From Lachnoanaerobaculum sp. OBRC5-5 (GTDB lineage Bacteria; Bacillota; Clostridia; Lachnospirales; Lachnospiraceae): 64,000 nucleotides of DNA. Below, piece by piece: positions 44,997 through 54,196 of the stretch. Below the pieces are notes generated by a model. It searched no databases. It saw only the letters and a list, made by a program, of their open reading frames with translations, and was not told where the DNA came from. The position numbers and the translations under genes are program-made. The stretch lies in NCBI RefSeq assembly GCF_000296385.1, contig NZ_JH815185.1:1072684-1136683 (forward strand). Direction: 5' to 3'. Within the stretch, counting starts at the first letter, position 1; each line of letters opens with the position of its first letter.

Positions 44997-46457
44997 ATGC
45001 ATAATATAGTAATGAACACAAAAATTAAAAACCTTAAAAAAATTACTCTAACAATTATTTTAACAATTATAACCATACTCTCTCTCCCTATGCGGTCGTT
45101 TGCATATGTTGACTGGCCGGTAGATACAAATGTATTATCTGAAGGTGCCATACTTATGGATGCCGACTCGGGAGCTGTACTTTATGGTAAGAACATTCAT
45201 GAACATTACTATCCGGCAAGTATAACCAAGATTTTGACTGCCCTTTTAGTAGTGGAAAATTGTAATCTTGACGATATGGTTACATTTTCAAAAAATGCGG
45301 TATTTAATGTCGAACCCGGCTCATCAAGTGCAGGTATAGATGTGGGAGATACACTTACTGTAAGAGACTGCCTCTATGCAATGCTTTTACAATCGGCAAA
45401 TGAAGCCGCAAATGCCTTGGCGGAACATACGGCAGGAAGCATTGAAGCATTTGCAAATATGATGAATGAAAAAGCGGCAAGTCTTGGCTGTACAGACTCA
45501 CATTTCGCAAATCCAAGCGGATTAAACGATCCTGAGCACTATACCAGCGCATATGATTATGCTTTAATAAGCCGTGCGGCTTTTAAAAATCCTACGGTTA
45601 CGGAAATAGATTCCGCTACATACTACAATTTACCGCCTACAAGCAGAGTCCCTACCGGACAAACCTTGTACAATCATCACTCCATGCTCAGAAAAACCTC
45701 CGGTAATTTCTATCAGAACGCAATCTGTGGTAAAACCGGTTATACTTCACTGGCAGGAAATACACTGGTGACATATGCAAGAAATGACAGTATAGGACTT
45801 ATTACGGTAGTACTTAACGGAAATAAAACACATTATACGGATACTCAGGAATTATTGAACTTCGGCTTTGCAAACTTTAAAAATATAAAGCTGAATTCTA
45901 CAGATATTAACACAAATTTTTCAAGTAATATCTCACTGATACCTGATTTTAACGAGTATACTATAGAGCCTGACGATAATGCATCAATATCATTGCCTAA
46001 TGATGCCGATATAAATGATATCAAGTCAACAGTAAACTTTGAAGAAAATTCAGAATCGTCCGCACTTTGCAAGGTCGATTATACTTATAATGACTACCCT
46101 ATAGGATCTGTGGACATAGTGGCAAAGAAAAATGAAAACTATGTTGCCGATGATAACAATACAGAAGAAAGTGCTGCTGCAGAAAATAATAAAAACGGCT
46201 TTCAAAACACCACCAAAAACTTTACAAATATAATACTCAATATTCCGAAGATAAACTATATTATAGTCGGAGCCTGTGTAGGAGGCTTTTTACTTCTCCT
46301 GCTGATTATCATTTTAATAAAAAAAAAGTTATCAAGCAGGAAAAGTGATTTGAGTGACAGAGAACTTCGAATATATAATCTTTTAAAAAGCGGATGGAGT
46401 GCCAAAGACTGTGGAATAAGTGAAGAAGAAGCGAAATATATAATAGAAAAGCACTGA
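44997..46457 (+). CDS. D-alanyl-D-alanine carboxypeptidase (PBP5/DacA family) with C-terminal anchor and cytosolic tail
   Basis: 486 residues. A signal peptide (about 1-36) leads into a peptidase S11 domain with catalytic SITK (YYPASITKIL, Ser near 75), SAN (LLQSANEAAN) and KTG (ICGKTGYTS). After an Asn/Asp/Glu-rich linker comes a membrane helix (421-441) and a 45-residue basic-to-acidic tail (LSDRELRIYNLLKSGWSAKD...). It trims the terminal D-Ala of peptidoglycan stem peptides outside the cell. The start is uncertain (44997 or 45012) as neither has a good ribosome site. A hairpin at the stop ends it. Confidence 0.9.
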   Translation: MHNIVMNTKIKNLKKITLTIILTIITILSLPMRSFAYVDWPVDTNVLSEGAILMDADSGAVLYGKNIHEHYYPASITKILTALLVVENCNLDDMVTFSKNAVFNVEPGSSSAGIDVGDTLTVRDCLYAMLLQSANEAANALAEHTAGSIEAFANMMNEKAASLGCTDSHFANPSGLNDPEHYTSAYDYALISRAAFKNPTVTEIDSATYYNLPPTSRVPTGQTLYNHHSMLRKTSGNFYQNAICGKTGYTSLAGNTLVTYARNDSIGLITVVLNGNKTHYTDTQELLNFGFANFKNIKLNSTDINTNFSSNISLIPDFNEYTIEPDDNASISLPNDADINDIKSTVNFEENSESSALCKVDYTYNDYPIGSVDIVAKKNENYVADDNNTEESAAAENNKNGFQNTTKNFTNIILNIPKINYIIVGACVGGFLLLLLIIILIKKKLSSRKSDLSDRELRIYNLLKSGWSAKDCGISEEEAKYIIEKH

Positions 46458-46476
46458 TAACAGTGCTTTTTTGTTT
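46447..46476 (+). terminator. Terminator of the carboxypeptidase gene
   Basis: AAAAGCACTG-ATAA-CAGTGCTTTT plus a T-run; the TGA stop (46455-46457) lies inside the hairpin. Confidence 0.88.
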
Positions 46477-46590
46477 TTCTTCAATAAATTGTAATATCTC
46501 TTTTTCCAATTCGCTTGAATTATTTTTCATATAGCTATACAATCTATAGACGAATCTTAAATATAACGCAATTTAATTTTAGGGGACATT

Positions 46591-47259
46591 ATGAAAAGAA
46601 TACATGAAATATTAAAGAAATACAGACATGCATGGGTTTTCTTATATACCTTCATATATCTACCATGGTATATGTATCTGGAAAGAACTATAACACATGA
46701 ATATCATGTCTTACATACATGGGTGGACGATATTATCCCATTCAATGAATATTTTATTATACCGTACTTTATATGGTTCATATATGTAGCATCTGTACTG
46801 ATTTTCTTCTTCTTTAAAGATGTAGATGAGTTTTACAGATTCGGGCTGTATCTCGCACTTGGAATGAGTATATCACTCTTTATTTGCCAGATATTCCCAA
46901 ACGGAACAGACTTAAGACCTATAGGCCTTGATCCGAACAAGAATATTTTTACACATCTGGTAGCCTTTATATATAAAACAGATACCAATACAAATGTGTT
47001 CCCAAGTATTCATGTTTTCAACTCAATCGCTACACATGTAGCCATATTGAGATCGAGATTCTTTTATAACAATATGAAAGTAAAGGCGATTTCATTCATA
47101 ATAATGATTTCAATATGCCTTTCAACATTATTCTTAAAGCAGCATTCATTCCTGGATGTTGTCGGAGCAACAATACTCTCATATGTTATCTATCAGCTTA
47201 TCTACGCTAAGATACCTTGGCCAATCAGCCATGATAACAGAGAGAATATAAGAGTTTAA
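46591..47259 (+). CDS. PAP2-family membrane phosphatase
   Basis: 222 residues with about six helices. FPSIHVFNSIATHVAIL (around 145) and KQHSFLDVVGATILSYV (around 193) match PAP2 motifs C2 (PSxH) and C3 (H...D); the first motif (KxxxxxxRP) is only loosely represented by LRPIGLDPN. It likely dephosphorylates a lipid phosphate, possibly undecaprenyl pyrophosphate, at the outer face. The neighbouring polysaccharide locus would benefit from such recycling (inference). Confidence 0.83.
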   Translation: MKRIHEILKKYRHAWVFLYTFIYLPWYMYLERTITHEYHVLHTWVDDIIPFNEYFIIPYFIWFIYVASVLIFFFFKDVDEFYRFGLYLALGMSISLFICQIFPNGTDLRPIGLDPNKNIFTHLVAFIYKTDTNTNVFPSIHVFNSIATHVAILRSRFFYNNMKVKAISFIIMISICLSTLFLKQHSFLDVVGATILSYVIYQLIYAKIPWPISHDNRENIRV

Positions 47260-47260
47260 C

Positions 47261-47301
47261 AAAAAGGACATCGTACCGTTTTTGAGTATGATGTCCTTTT
47301 T
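47261..47301. terminator. Bidirectional terminator between the PAP2 gene and ugd
   Basis: AAAAAGGACATCGTAC / GTATGATGTCCTTTTT between convergent genes, one or two mismatches. It ends the long polysaccharide transcript. Confidence 0.88.
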
Positions 47302-47319
47302 TATTCAGTATTTTAAATA

Positions 47320-48558
47320 CTAATCTCTTCCAAATAAATCCCTTGTATATACCTTTTCTTTCACATCTTCCAAGCAATCATCATATCTGTTTGCAATTAT
47401 TGCATCGCTGTTTTCTTTAAAAATATCAATATTATTTATAACTCTACTTCCAAAGAATGTAGAATTATCATCAAGAGTAGGCTCATATATTACAACCTTA
47501 GCGCCCTTTGCCTTAATTCTCTTTATAACACCCTGAATAGAAGATTGTCTGAAATTATCAGAATTTGACTTCATTGTAAGTCTGTATACACCTATAACAA
47601 CCTCTTTTTCCATTGTAGGATCGTAGGCACTTCCTTCTCCATAGTTATAATATCCTGCCTTTTGCAAAACCTTGTCGGCAATAAAATCTTTCCTTGTCTT
47701 GTTTGATTCCACAATAGCTGAAATCATATTTTGCGGAACGTCTTCATAATTTGCTAAAAGCTGCTTGGTGTCCTTTGGCAGACAATAACCACCATATCCA
47801 AAAGACGGATTATTATAATGCTCTCCGACTCTAGGATCCAGACAAACACCTCTTATAATTTCCTTGGTATTAAGTCCTTTCATCTCCGCATAAGTATCAA
47901 GCTCATTAAAATAAGAAACTCTAAGTGCAAGATATGTATTTGCAAAAAGCTTCACAGCCTCCGCCTCTGCAACACCCATAATCAATATTTCTATATCATC
48001 TTTTATCGCACCTTCTTTTAAAAGATTTGCAAACTTATCCGCCGCTTTCATAAGCCTTGCATTCATAGTATCTGTACCTACAATAATTCTTGAAGGATAA
48101 AGATTGTCATACAGCGCCTTTGACTCTCTCAAAAACTCCGGCGAGAAAATAATATTGTCACAGTGGAATTTACTTCTGATACTTTCCGTATAACCTACAG
48201 GAATCGTCGATTTTATAATTATAATAGCGTCAGGGTTATACTTTATAACCTCTGTGACCACTGCCTCTATTGCAGATGTGTCAAAAAAATTCTTTTGTGT
48301 ATCGTAGTTTGTCGGCGCCGCCACCACAACAAAATCAGCATCACTGTAAGCAAGCTTCGTGTCCAAAGTAGCAAACAAATTAAGCTCTTTTTCTTTGAAA
48401 TACTTCTCAATATACTCATCCTGAATAGGACTGATTCTTTTGTTTATCTTATCAACCTTCTCCGGAATAATATCCACTGCCACCACTTCATTATTCTGCG
48501 CCAGCAAAGTGGCAATTGATAAGCCTACATATCCTGTTCCTGCTATTGCTATTTTCAT
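47320..48558 (-). CDS. ugd: UDP-glucose 6-dehydrogenase
   Basis: 412 residues. The NAD-binding [15 protein letters not shown] (7-21), [14 protein letters not shown] (about 140-153) and the active-site Cys in [15 protein letters not shown] (about 249-263) are present. It oxidises UDP-glucose to UDP-glucuronate for capsule units. GGAGGGG precedes the ATG. It is the last gene of the leftward polysaccharide locus and follows neuC by 31 bases. Capsule repeat units with uronic acid are therefore likely. Confidence 0.94.
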   Translation of the reverse strand: MKIAIAGTGYVGLSIATLLAQNNEVVAVDIIPEKVDKINKRISPIQDEYIEKYFKEKELNLFATLDTKLAYSDADFVVVAAPTNYDTQKNFFDTSAIEAVVTEVIKYNPDAIIIIKSTIPVGYTESIRSKFHCDNIIFSPEFLRESKALYDNLYPSRIIVGTDTMNARLMKAADKFANLLKEGAIKDDIEILIMGVAEAEAVKLFANTYLALRVSYFNELDTYAEMKGLNTKEIIRGVCLDPRVGEHYNNPSFGYGGYCLPKDTKQLLANYEDVPQNMISAIVESNKTRKDFIADKVLQKAGYYNYGEGSAYDPTMEKEVVIGVYRLTMKSNSDNFRQSSIQGVIKRIKAKGAKVVIYEPTLDDNSTFFGSRVINNIDIFKENSDAIIANRYDDCLEDVKEKVYTRDLFGRD

Positions 48559-48589
48559 GTGCCCCTCCTATTTATATTTCTTAACACAG

Positions 48590-49732
48590 TTATATTAGAT
48601 CATAAAATTCTTTTAAAACAGAAACTCCTTGTTCTAAAATATCTTTTGTCTTTTTATAATACTTTTCCGCTGTATTCTCCACATAATATGGATTATTTAT
48701 CTCTTCTGTTCTACTAGCAATCAATTTCATTGCATTTCCAATAATTCTTCTATCACAAGAAACATCAATAACACTATTACCATGTACTCGCCCCTTTTGC
48801 CTATCACCAATATTAATTGTATACCTACCTAGAGATGGAGTTTCAATTATTCCTGAAGACGAATTCCCTATTAATGCAATAGAATTTTTTACTAAATATA
48901 AAAAAGAATCTACATTTAAATTTTCAATGTAATAGGCATTTTTATGCTCATCCACATATTTAATCCATGAAGAACGTATAATATCAGAGTTTGTATCTGC
49001 ATTGGTTCCCATAAATATGACTTCCGTATCATCTGTATTTTCATACAATGCACCCAATATTTCATTTACTTGCTCTTTTGTATTCACGTCAGTTAGAGTT
49101 TCAGGATGGAAAGCTACGACCCAATATTTTTTACAAACAAATTCTTTTACCTTTTTAATCACTTTACTTTCGTCTATCTTACAGCAATTTTCGGCACCTA
49201 ATGCTCCAAGATAAAATACCCTTTTAGGGTTTTCACCTAATTGTATTACACGTTTTCTATATACTTCTGTACTGGTAAAATGATATTGACTCATTTTGGT
49301 AATAGAATGACGTATAAATTCATCATAATTACCATATGTCACTTCACCACCGTGCAAGTGTAGAATAGGAATTCTTTGCATAGACGCTGCAATAGCAACT
49401 GCCATCATTTCATATCGGTCTCCAAGTATAATTAATAAGTCAAATTTATTATTTTCAAAATACTTTCCAAACAAATCCAACGCATTTGCCATACAATGTA
49501 TTATATTTACATTATTATCACTCAAAATATTTAATGGAACTTCTAAGCTGATTCTAAACTTGTCCTGTTTTATTATATCTATGGAATGGCCAAACTTATC
49601 TTCTAAATGTGATCCCGTAACCAATACCGAAAATTCAATATCCTTGTCATCATCTAATAATTTCAAAAAGTTTTTAACAATTCCATAATCTGCTCTTGAT
49701 CCTGTCACATAACCTACTTTATACTTTCCCAT
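48590..49732 (-). CDS. neuC: NeuC-type hydrolysing UDP-N-acetylglucosamine 2-epimerase
   Basis: 380 residues. GYVTGSRADYGIVKNFLKLL (residues 8-27), ILHLHGGEVTYGNYDEFIRH (about 122-141) and LIGNSSSGIIETPSLG (about 285-300) match NeuC/LegG enzymes. These release ManNAc (or, in LegG, a 2,4-diacetamido hexose) from the UDP sugar as the first step of nonulosonic acid synthesis. It follows neuA by 11 bases. NeuC and LegG cannot be separated here by eye. Confidence 0.9.
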   Translation of the reverse strand: MGKYKVGYVTGSRADYGIVKNFLKLLDDDKDIEFSVLVTGSHLEDKFGHSIDIIKQDKFRISLEVPLNILSDNNVNIIHCMANALDLFGKYFENNKFDLLIILGDRYEMMAVAIAASMQRIPILHLHGGEVTYGNYDEFIRHSITKMSQYHFTSTEVYRKRVIQLGENPKRVFYLGALGAENCCKIDESKVIKKVKEFVCKKYWVVAFHPETLTDVNTKEQVNEILGALYENTDDTEVIFMGTNADTNSDIIRSSWIKYVDEHKNAYYIENLNVDSFLYLVKNSIALIGNSSSGIIETPSLGRYTINIGDRQKGRVHGNSVIDVSCDRRIIGNAMKLIASRTEEINNPYYVENTAEKYYKKTKDILEQGVSVLKEFYDLI

Positions 49733-49743
49733 ACTTGCTACCT

Positions 49744-50424
49744 TTAATATTTTAGAACTGCTTCAGCAATCTTAAAATCTAATTCTGAATCAATATCTAT
49801 ACTACGTTCTACCGGCATTCTATATGCATAGCAATCTTCTCTATAAAGATTTGTGTCTTTCAAAAATTCTGTTACATCAGCCATATATATAGCTCCATTT
49901 ATCCTATAAAATGTTTTTAATTCTTGTCTTTGGATATTATTGTCAATATGTAAGAATCTGTATAATGAATCATTTTCCGGCAAAGTGTTACTCCACAACG
50001 GAGAATGTTCCATTTCACAAACAGATACAACAGCTATTGCTTTTCTATCACTAAATAATTTGTATGCTTTTTGTATATCTTCATACTTTCGTAGCGGAGA
50101 TGTTGGTTGTAAAAGAGTGAATGTATCAAATTCTATCCCAATATTCTGATATCTTCTCAATGCTTCTTTCACAACATCCCATGAAGATGCTTTATCTGTA
50201 GAATTTTCTTTCGAACGATAAAACGGAACCTCCGCTCCATACTGCATTGCGATCTCTCCATATCTTACAGAATCTGTAGAAACAAAAATATGCGAATAAA
50301 TTCCTGACTTTTTTGCAGCTTCTATACTATAAGCAATTAACGGTTTTCCATCTAACAATTTAATATTTTTATCTTTTAAACCCTTTGAACCGCTTCTTGC
50401 AGGTATTATTGCTAAATTATTCAT
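49744..50424 (-). CDS. neuA: CMP-nonulosonic acid cytidylyltransferase NeuA
   Basis: 226 residues, the short single-domain form without the esterase seen in group B streptococci. LAIIPARSGSKGLKDKNIKLL (4-24; cited in part) binds CTP; LQPTSPLRKYEDI and RINGAIYMADVTEF follow, and SIDIDSELDFKIAE near the C-terminus gives the metal-binding Asp. It activates the sugar acid as the CMP derivative. Its start overlaps neuB by 8 bases. Confidence 0.93.
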   Translation of the reverse strand: MNNLAIIPARSGSKGLKDKNIKLLDGKPLIAYSIEAAKKSGIYSHIFVSTDSVRYGEIAMQYGAEVPFYRSKENSTDKASSWDVVKEALRRYQNIGIEFDTFTLLQPTSPLRKYEDIQKAYKLFSDRKAIAVVSVCEMEHSPLWSNTLPENDSLYRFLHIDNNIQRQELKTFYRINGAIYMADVTEFLKDTNLYREDCYAYRMPVERSIDIDSELDFKIAEAVLKY

Positions 50425-51448
50425 CTTCTCTTTTCACTCCATCACAAGATATAAATTCATCTATTTCAAAATCTTTTTTTGCTTCTTTTCCTAAAACTTC
50501 ATACCAATATATTGGAGAGATACCATTTCCCGGTCTTTTACATGTAATATTCTCTTCAGAAAATATTTCACCACTAGCTATTTTTCTTTTTGCAACAATA
50601 GATTTTCTTGCAACAAAAATATTTTGTCTTTCAGATTCAGTTACTTCTTTTACCTCATTTCCAAGCATGATTTCAGCTTTATTCACACATAAACACAATT
50701 CCTTTAATTCTTTTGGAGTAATTGATGCTTTATGATCAGGTCCCGGCATGCCTTTATCTAAAGTAAAATGTTTTTCTATAAATTTAGCACCTAATCCAAT
50801 CGCTACAAGAGAAGCAACAATTCCTTCTGAGTGGTCTGAAAGACCGATATCCCAATCCGGAGCTAACTCTTGAAGTTTTTTCATAGCACGCAAGTTCATA
50901 TCTTGTGGTTCTGTTGGGTATTGTGTATTACAATGCAATAATGTAAACTTTGTATTTTTACTTTTTTTCAAAATATCTATTGCATATCTAACTTCATCTA
51001 CTGTAGACATTCCTGTTGATAATATCACTTGTTTATTTTGACATTCAATTGCTGCTACCTTCTGTAAATAAGGAAGATTTGTAATCTCTCCTGATGGTAT
51101 CTTCCAAATATTTTGTCCATGCTTTTGTAAAAAATAAAAAGATTCAAAATCAAATGGTGTCGAAAAAATCTTAATATCTAAATCGAGTGCATACTTAACC
51201 AATTCCAAATATTCCTTTTCTTTAAGTGCCAATTTTTTTAACATATCTAGTTGAGAACCGTTACCATCATTTTTTCTCTGATATTCTGCCTTAGGTGCAT
51301 ACTCTGAAACAAGATTTTCAGGCACAAAACTTTGAAATTTAACTGTATCTACTCCGGCTTCTTTTGCTTCTTTTATCATTTTTTTTGCCAATTCAACACT
51401 TCCATTGTGATTACATCCTATCTCCGCAACAATTTGAATACCTCTCAT
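50417..51448 (-). CDS. neuB: Nonulosonic acid (sialic/legionaminic acid) synthase NeuB
   Basis: 343 residues. A TIM-barrel synthase (VAEIGCNHNGSVELAKKMI near 6-24, TVKFQSFVPENL, IPSGEITNLPYLQKV, EKHFTLDKGMPGPDHKAS) plus the C-terminal SAF antifreeze-like domain (VAKRKIASGEIFSEENITCK, KRPGNGISPIYWYEVLGK). It condenses phosphoenolpyruvate with ManNAc or an analogue. The C-terminal stretch resembles the Neu5Ac synthase of group B streptococcus, but LegI enzymes share it. It is translated from a site 2 bases after neuD. Confidence 0.93.
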   Translation of the reverse strand: MRGIQIVAEIGCNHNGSVELAKKMIKEAKEAGVDTVKFQSFVPENLVSEYAPKAEYQRKNDGNGSQLDMLKKLALKEKEYLELVKYALDLDIKIFSTPFDFESFYFLQKHGQNIWKIPSGEITNLPYLQKVAAIECQNKQVILSTGMSTVDEVRYAIDILKKSKNTKFTLLHCNTQYPTEPQDMNLRAMKKLQELAPDWDIGLSDHSEGIVASLVAIGLGAKFIEKHFTLDKGMPGPDHKASITPKELKELCLCVNKAEIMLGNEVKEVTESERQNIFVARKSIVAKRKIASGEIFSEENITCKRPGNGISPIYWYEVLGKEAKKDFEIDEFISCDGVKREDE

Positions 51449-51450
51449 TT

Positions 51451-52071
51451 CTAATCTCTCCTTTTTATAACTCTAGCAGGCACACCTACAACAGTTACTT
51501 TATCCGGTACATCTTTTATAATCACGCTACCTGACCCTATAACTACATTAGAACCAATCTTCAATTGTCCGTTACATACAGATGAACTTCCAATAAAAAC
51601 ATTATTCTCTACAACTACATTCCCATTTATAACAGAGTTTGTTGATAAATGATTATGATCTCCCACTTTACATTCATGTTCAATTAATGCTTTTGTATTT
51701 ATAACATTATCATTTCCTATTTCTGCATCAGCATTTATAACTGCCATTTTCCCCACAAAATTCCCTATTCCCATTCTCACTCCAGATGATATAATTGCTG
51801 AGGAATCAATAATATTGATTATACTAAGTCCTCTTTCTATAATCTTTTCGAACCACAACTTACGACATACTACATCTCCAATAGAAACAAAGTAGCTATA
51901 TTTTTTATAATCAGGAATCTCTTCTATTTCCGTTCCGAATATGGGTAATCCCATATGCATGCCTTTTTTATTACTGTCTATGAATCCACATAATACATAT
52001 TTTGACTTGTTAATTGAATCTGCAACCGATTTTGCATGACCACCGGCCCCTATTAAAATCAATTTTTCCAC
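51451..52071 (-). CDS. neuD: NeuD/PglD-type acetyltransferase
   Basis: 206 residues if started at the GTG at 52071, which has GAGGTGAGG upstream; a GTG at 52080 lies inside that site. The N-domain EKLILIGAGGHAKSVADSI (Rossmann-like) is followed by a left-handed beta-helix of hexapeptide repeats (GNDNVINTKALIEHECKVGD, IGSNVVIGSGSVIIKDVPD). NeuD O-acetylates sialic acid; the homologous PglD N-acetylates UDP-4-amino sugars. Context allows either. It starts the neuDBAC group. Confidence 0.88.
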   Translation of the reverse strand: MEKLILIGAGGHAKSVADSINKSKYVLCGFIDSNKKGMHMGLPIFGTEIEEIPDYKKYSYFVSIGDVVCRKLWFEKIIERGLSIINIIDSSAIISSGVRMGIGNFVGKMAVINADAEIGNDNVINTKALIEHECKVGDHNHLSTNSVINGNVVVENNVFIGSSSVCNGQLKIGSNVVIGSGSVIIKDVPDKVTVVGVPARVIKRRD

Positions 52072-52173
52072 AAACCTCACCTCAAATCTATTTTTTGGAT
52101 ATTCTTTTCAAATTTAAATTCTATATACACCTATTATTAAGCTTACTATCCTTCTCTCTACATATTTCCATAC

Positions 52174-52203
52174 TCTATACTACTAATTATACTTTGCAAT
52201 CAA
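52174..52203 (-). promoter_or_regulatory. Possible internal promoter before neuD
   Basis: Minus strand: -35 TTGATT (52203-52198), 18-base spacer, -10 TATAGA (52179-52174), in a gene-free stretch of about 170 bases. Weak match; included because this is the only sizeable gap in the locus besides the pseudogene. Confidence 0.35.
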
Positions 52204-52242
52204 AATATTTATTTGCTATTTTCATCATATACCAACCATATT

Positions 52243-53391
52243 TTAATTAAGTAATTTATTTTTCAATCTTAATATCTTTCCTTTTATACGAATAAAAATG
52301 GTAGGTTTTGCATACTTTTCTGTCCAGTAATGTATATTAGAGTCTAATTTTTCTAATTTTTTATTAAAACTCTTTTGAAGAGCATTTCTTGATTCCGGTA
52401 AGATAATTCTTGGGTTACTATGTATTACTTCTTGACTATCTATATTTCTTACTGAAAAAGAATCCTTTATTTCATTAAAAATATATCTTCCCTTTTCAGT
52501 CAAAACTAACACAGCTGAAGCCCCAAGCTTATCCATAAATTGTGGAAATATTTTTTCCATTCCCCACGCATCTCCTACAAGTAAATCACTCATAATGTTA
52601 TTCCCTTTATATGTACAGCTCAAACATCTATCTCTTTCAAACAGACCATCTGTAAAACACTTCAAAAAGTACCCATCATTTTTCCTAAAAGTAATATGCT
52701 CAGTACCATTCTTAAACCTAAACTTCAACCCATAATTTAAGTAACCTTTTGTTTTATCTCTCATAAATACTTCAACAATAGAACTTTCATTTATTTTCTC
52801 TTCTTCATCTAAGTACTTTTTCCATATATTACGTTCTATAGTTCCGTGACATACAACCGCCAATGTAATCAATTTATCACTTTTAATGCATTTTTTTACT
52901 GCAGCAACCTGACAGGGTACGCCTGAAAATAGTACAATTTTGTCACTCGCTATAATCTGTTTTATTTTCGAAATGCATTCATTTAGGTCACTTTTAACAT
53001 ATTTTGATCCCATCATATCTTCACAGACTTTACTATCATTTGTAACAATATGTTTTGGCATAAGTTTTTCATCATATATACAAGCGCAAACATATCCATT
53101 CATTTTCAGAACCTTTTGTGCCAGCTGGGGAAAAAAACCTCCTGATGAGCTGGCTTCTCTGATTTCATTGTTTTTATTTTTCACTATATAAGCACCAATA
53201 CAATCCATCTTTTTTGTATCTTTAGGTTTATTCAACTCAATACAAACTCTTTCACATTTATTACAGTTAATACACTTTTGTAAATCAATTCTCGGATGTA
53301 AGTTTTTATCAAATGATATTGCTTTGGTAGGACAACTCTCTGCACATGCCGAACAAGAGTAGCATTTTTCCTTAAAATTAAAATCTATCAT
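52243..53391 (-). CDS. Ferredoxin-domain protein with FrhB (coenzyme F420 hydrogenase beta) C-terminal domain
   Basis: 382 residues from the ATG at 53391, which touches the upstream stop codon; a GTG at 53409 is the alternative. Two ferredoxin motifs CYSCSACAESCP and CINCNKCERVC occupy about residues 10-50; the FrhB-type domain contains SSGGFFPQLAQKVLK, LFSGVPCQVAAVKK and SDLLVGDAWGMEK. In polysaccharide clusters such proteins pair with pyruvyl transferases; their reaction is unknown and F420 use in this host is doubtful. Confidence 0.82.
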   Translation of the reverse strand: MIDFNFKEKCYSCSACAESCPTKAISFDKNLHPRIDLQKCINCNKCERVCIELNKPKDTKKMDCIGAYIVKNKNNEIREASSSGGFFPQLAQKVLKMNGYVCACIYDEKLMPKHIVTNDSKVCEDMMGSKYVKSDLNECISKIKQIIASDKIVLFSGVPCQVAAVKKCIKSDKLITLAVVCHGTIERNIWKKYLDEEEKINESSIVEVFMRDKTKGYLNYGLKFRFKNGTEHITFRKNDGYFLKCFTDGLFERDRCLSCTYKGNNIMSDLLVGDAWGMEKIFPQFMDKLGASAVLVLTEKGRYIFNEIKDSFSVRNIDSQEVIHSNPRIILPESRNALQKSFNKKLEKLDSNIHYWTEKYAKPTIFIRIKGKILRLKNKLLN

Positions 53392-53392
53392 A

Positions 53393-54193
53393 TTATTTAA
53401 AACACTCACTTAAAGGAACTATCTTTGCACCATCTTTAATTACATAATTATATATTTGTTCAATTAACTTTTTTGATTTATCATTAGTATTTAATTGCCA
53501 ATAATGAGTATATATGACAAATGGTGATTTCTTTTTTTTACATATATGATATTCATAAATCAGCCGTTCATAGTCGTCTAGTGTATATGCATTTAACTCC
53601 TTATGCTTTCCATAATTCATTATACATGGATATTGTATTTTTTTTATTATCCTAAATCCCCATCTTACTATAAAATTATATATATATCTTAAATTTAATT
53701 TTCTGTCTCCAACACCTATAATTCCAGAATAATCCATCTGAAGTTCTTCCAATACCGACATAGCCTTTCTATCAATGCTGTTATTCGGTGCAACAAACAC
53801 CGATATACTTATGTTAAGCAGTTTTTCTAGATGTTTTTTCCCTTTAGCTATTTCTTTTTTTAGTTGGTTACCGCTTTTCCATTTCATTTCTGCAATCCAT
53901 TTTTTTTTCAATAATTTATATTCATGTGAATATCCATGTAATAATATATCAATTTTACCCTGCTTATAATTTTCCTTTAAATATTCTAATAATTCCATAT
54001 TTTTAGCTATATCATAATAATCCATAGCAATTTTCTTTCCGTATGGATATACATCACCTCTATGAACCGGAACGGTATAAGGTACAACTGATAGCGATAC
54101 ACAATCTTCGTCACTCAAAAAATCATATGCTTTTTGTAAATCTGCAGGTTTTGTAAAATATGACGTATCATCATCTCGAATAGCAACTTTCAT
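53393..54193 (-). CDS. NodB/DUF2334-like polysaccharide deacetylase
   Basis: 266 residues without a signal peptide. VAIRDDDTSYFTKPADL (3-19) gives the Asp cluster and ILLHGYSHEYKLL (about 82-94) the His-His metal pair, both typical of NodB-fold carbohydrate esterases; SVFVAPNNSIDRKAM follows. It probably removes an acetyl group from a cytoplasmic sugar precursor, since no export signal is seen. AAAGGATAAGAG precedes the ATG. It lies between the pyruvyl transferase and the FrhB-like gene. Confidence 0.75.
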   Translation of the reverse strand: MKVAIRDDDTSYFTKPADLQKAYDFLSDEDCVSLSVVPYTVPVHRGDVYPYGKKIAMDYYDIAKNMELLEYLKENYKQGKIDILLHGYSHEYKLLKKKWIAEMKWKSGNQLKKEIAKGKKHLEKLLNISISVFVAPNNSIDRKAMSVLEELQMDYSGIIGVGDRKLNLRYIYNFIVRWGFRIIKKIQYPCIMNYGKHKELNAYTLDDYERLIYEYHICKKKKSPFVIYTHYWQLNTNDKSKKLIEQIYNYVIKDGAKIVPLSECFK

Positions 54194-54196
54194 CTC

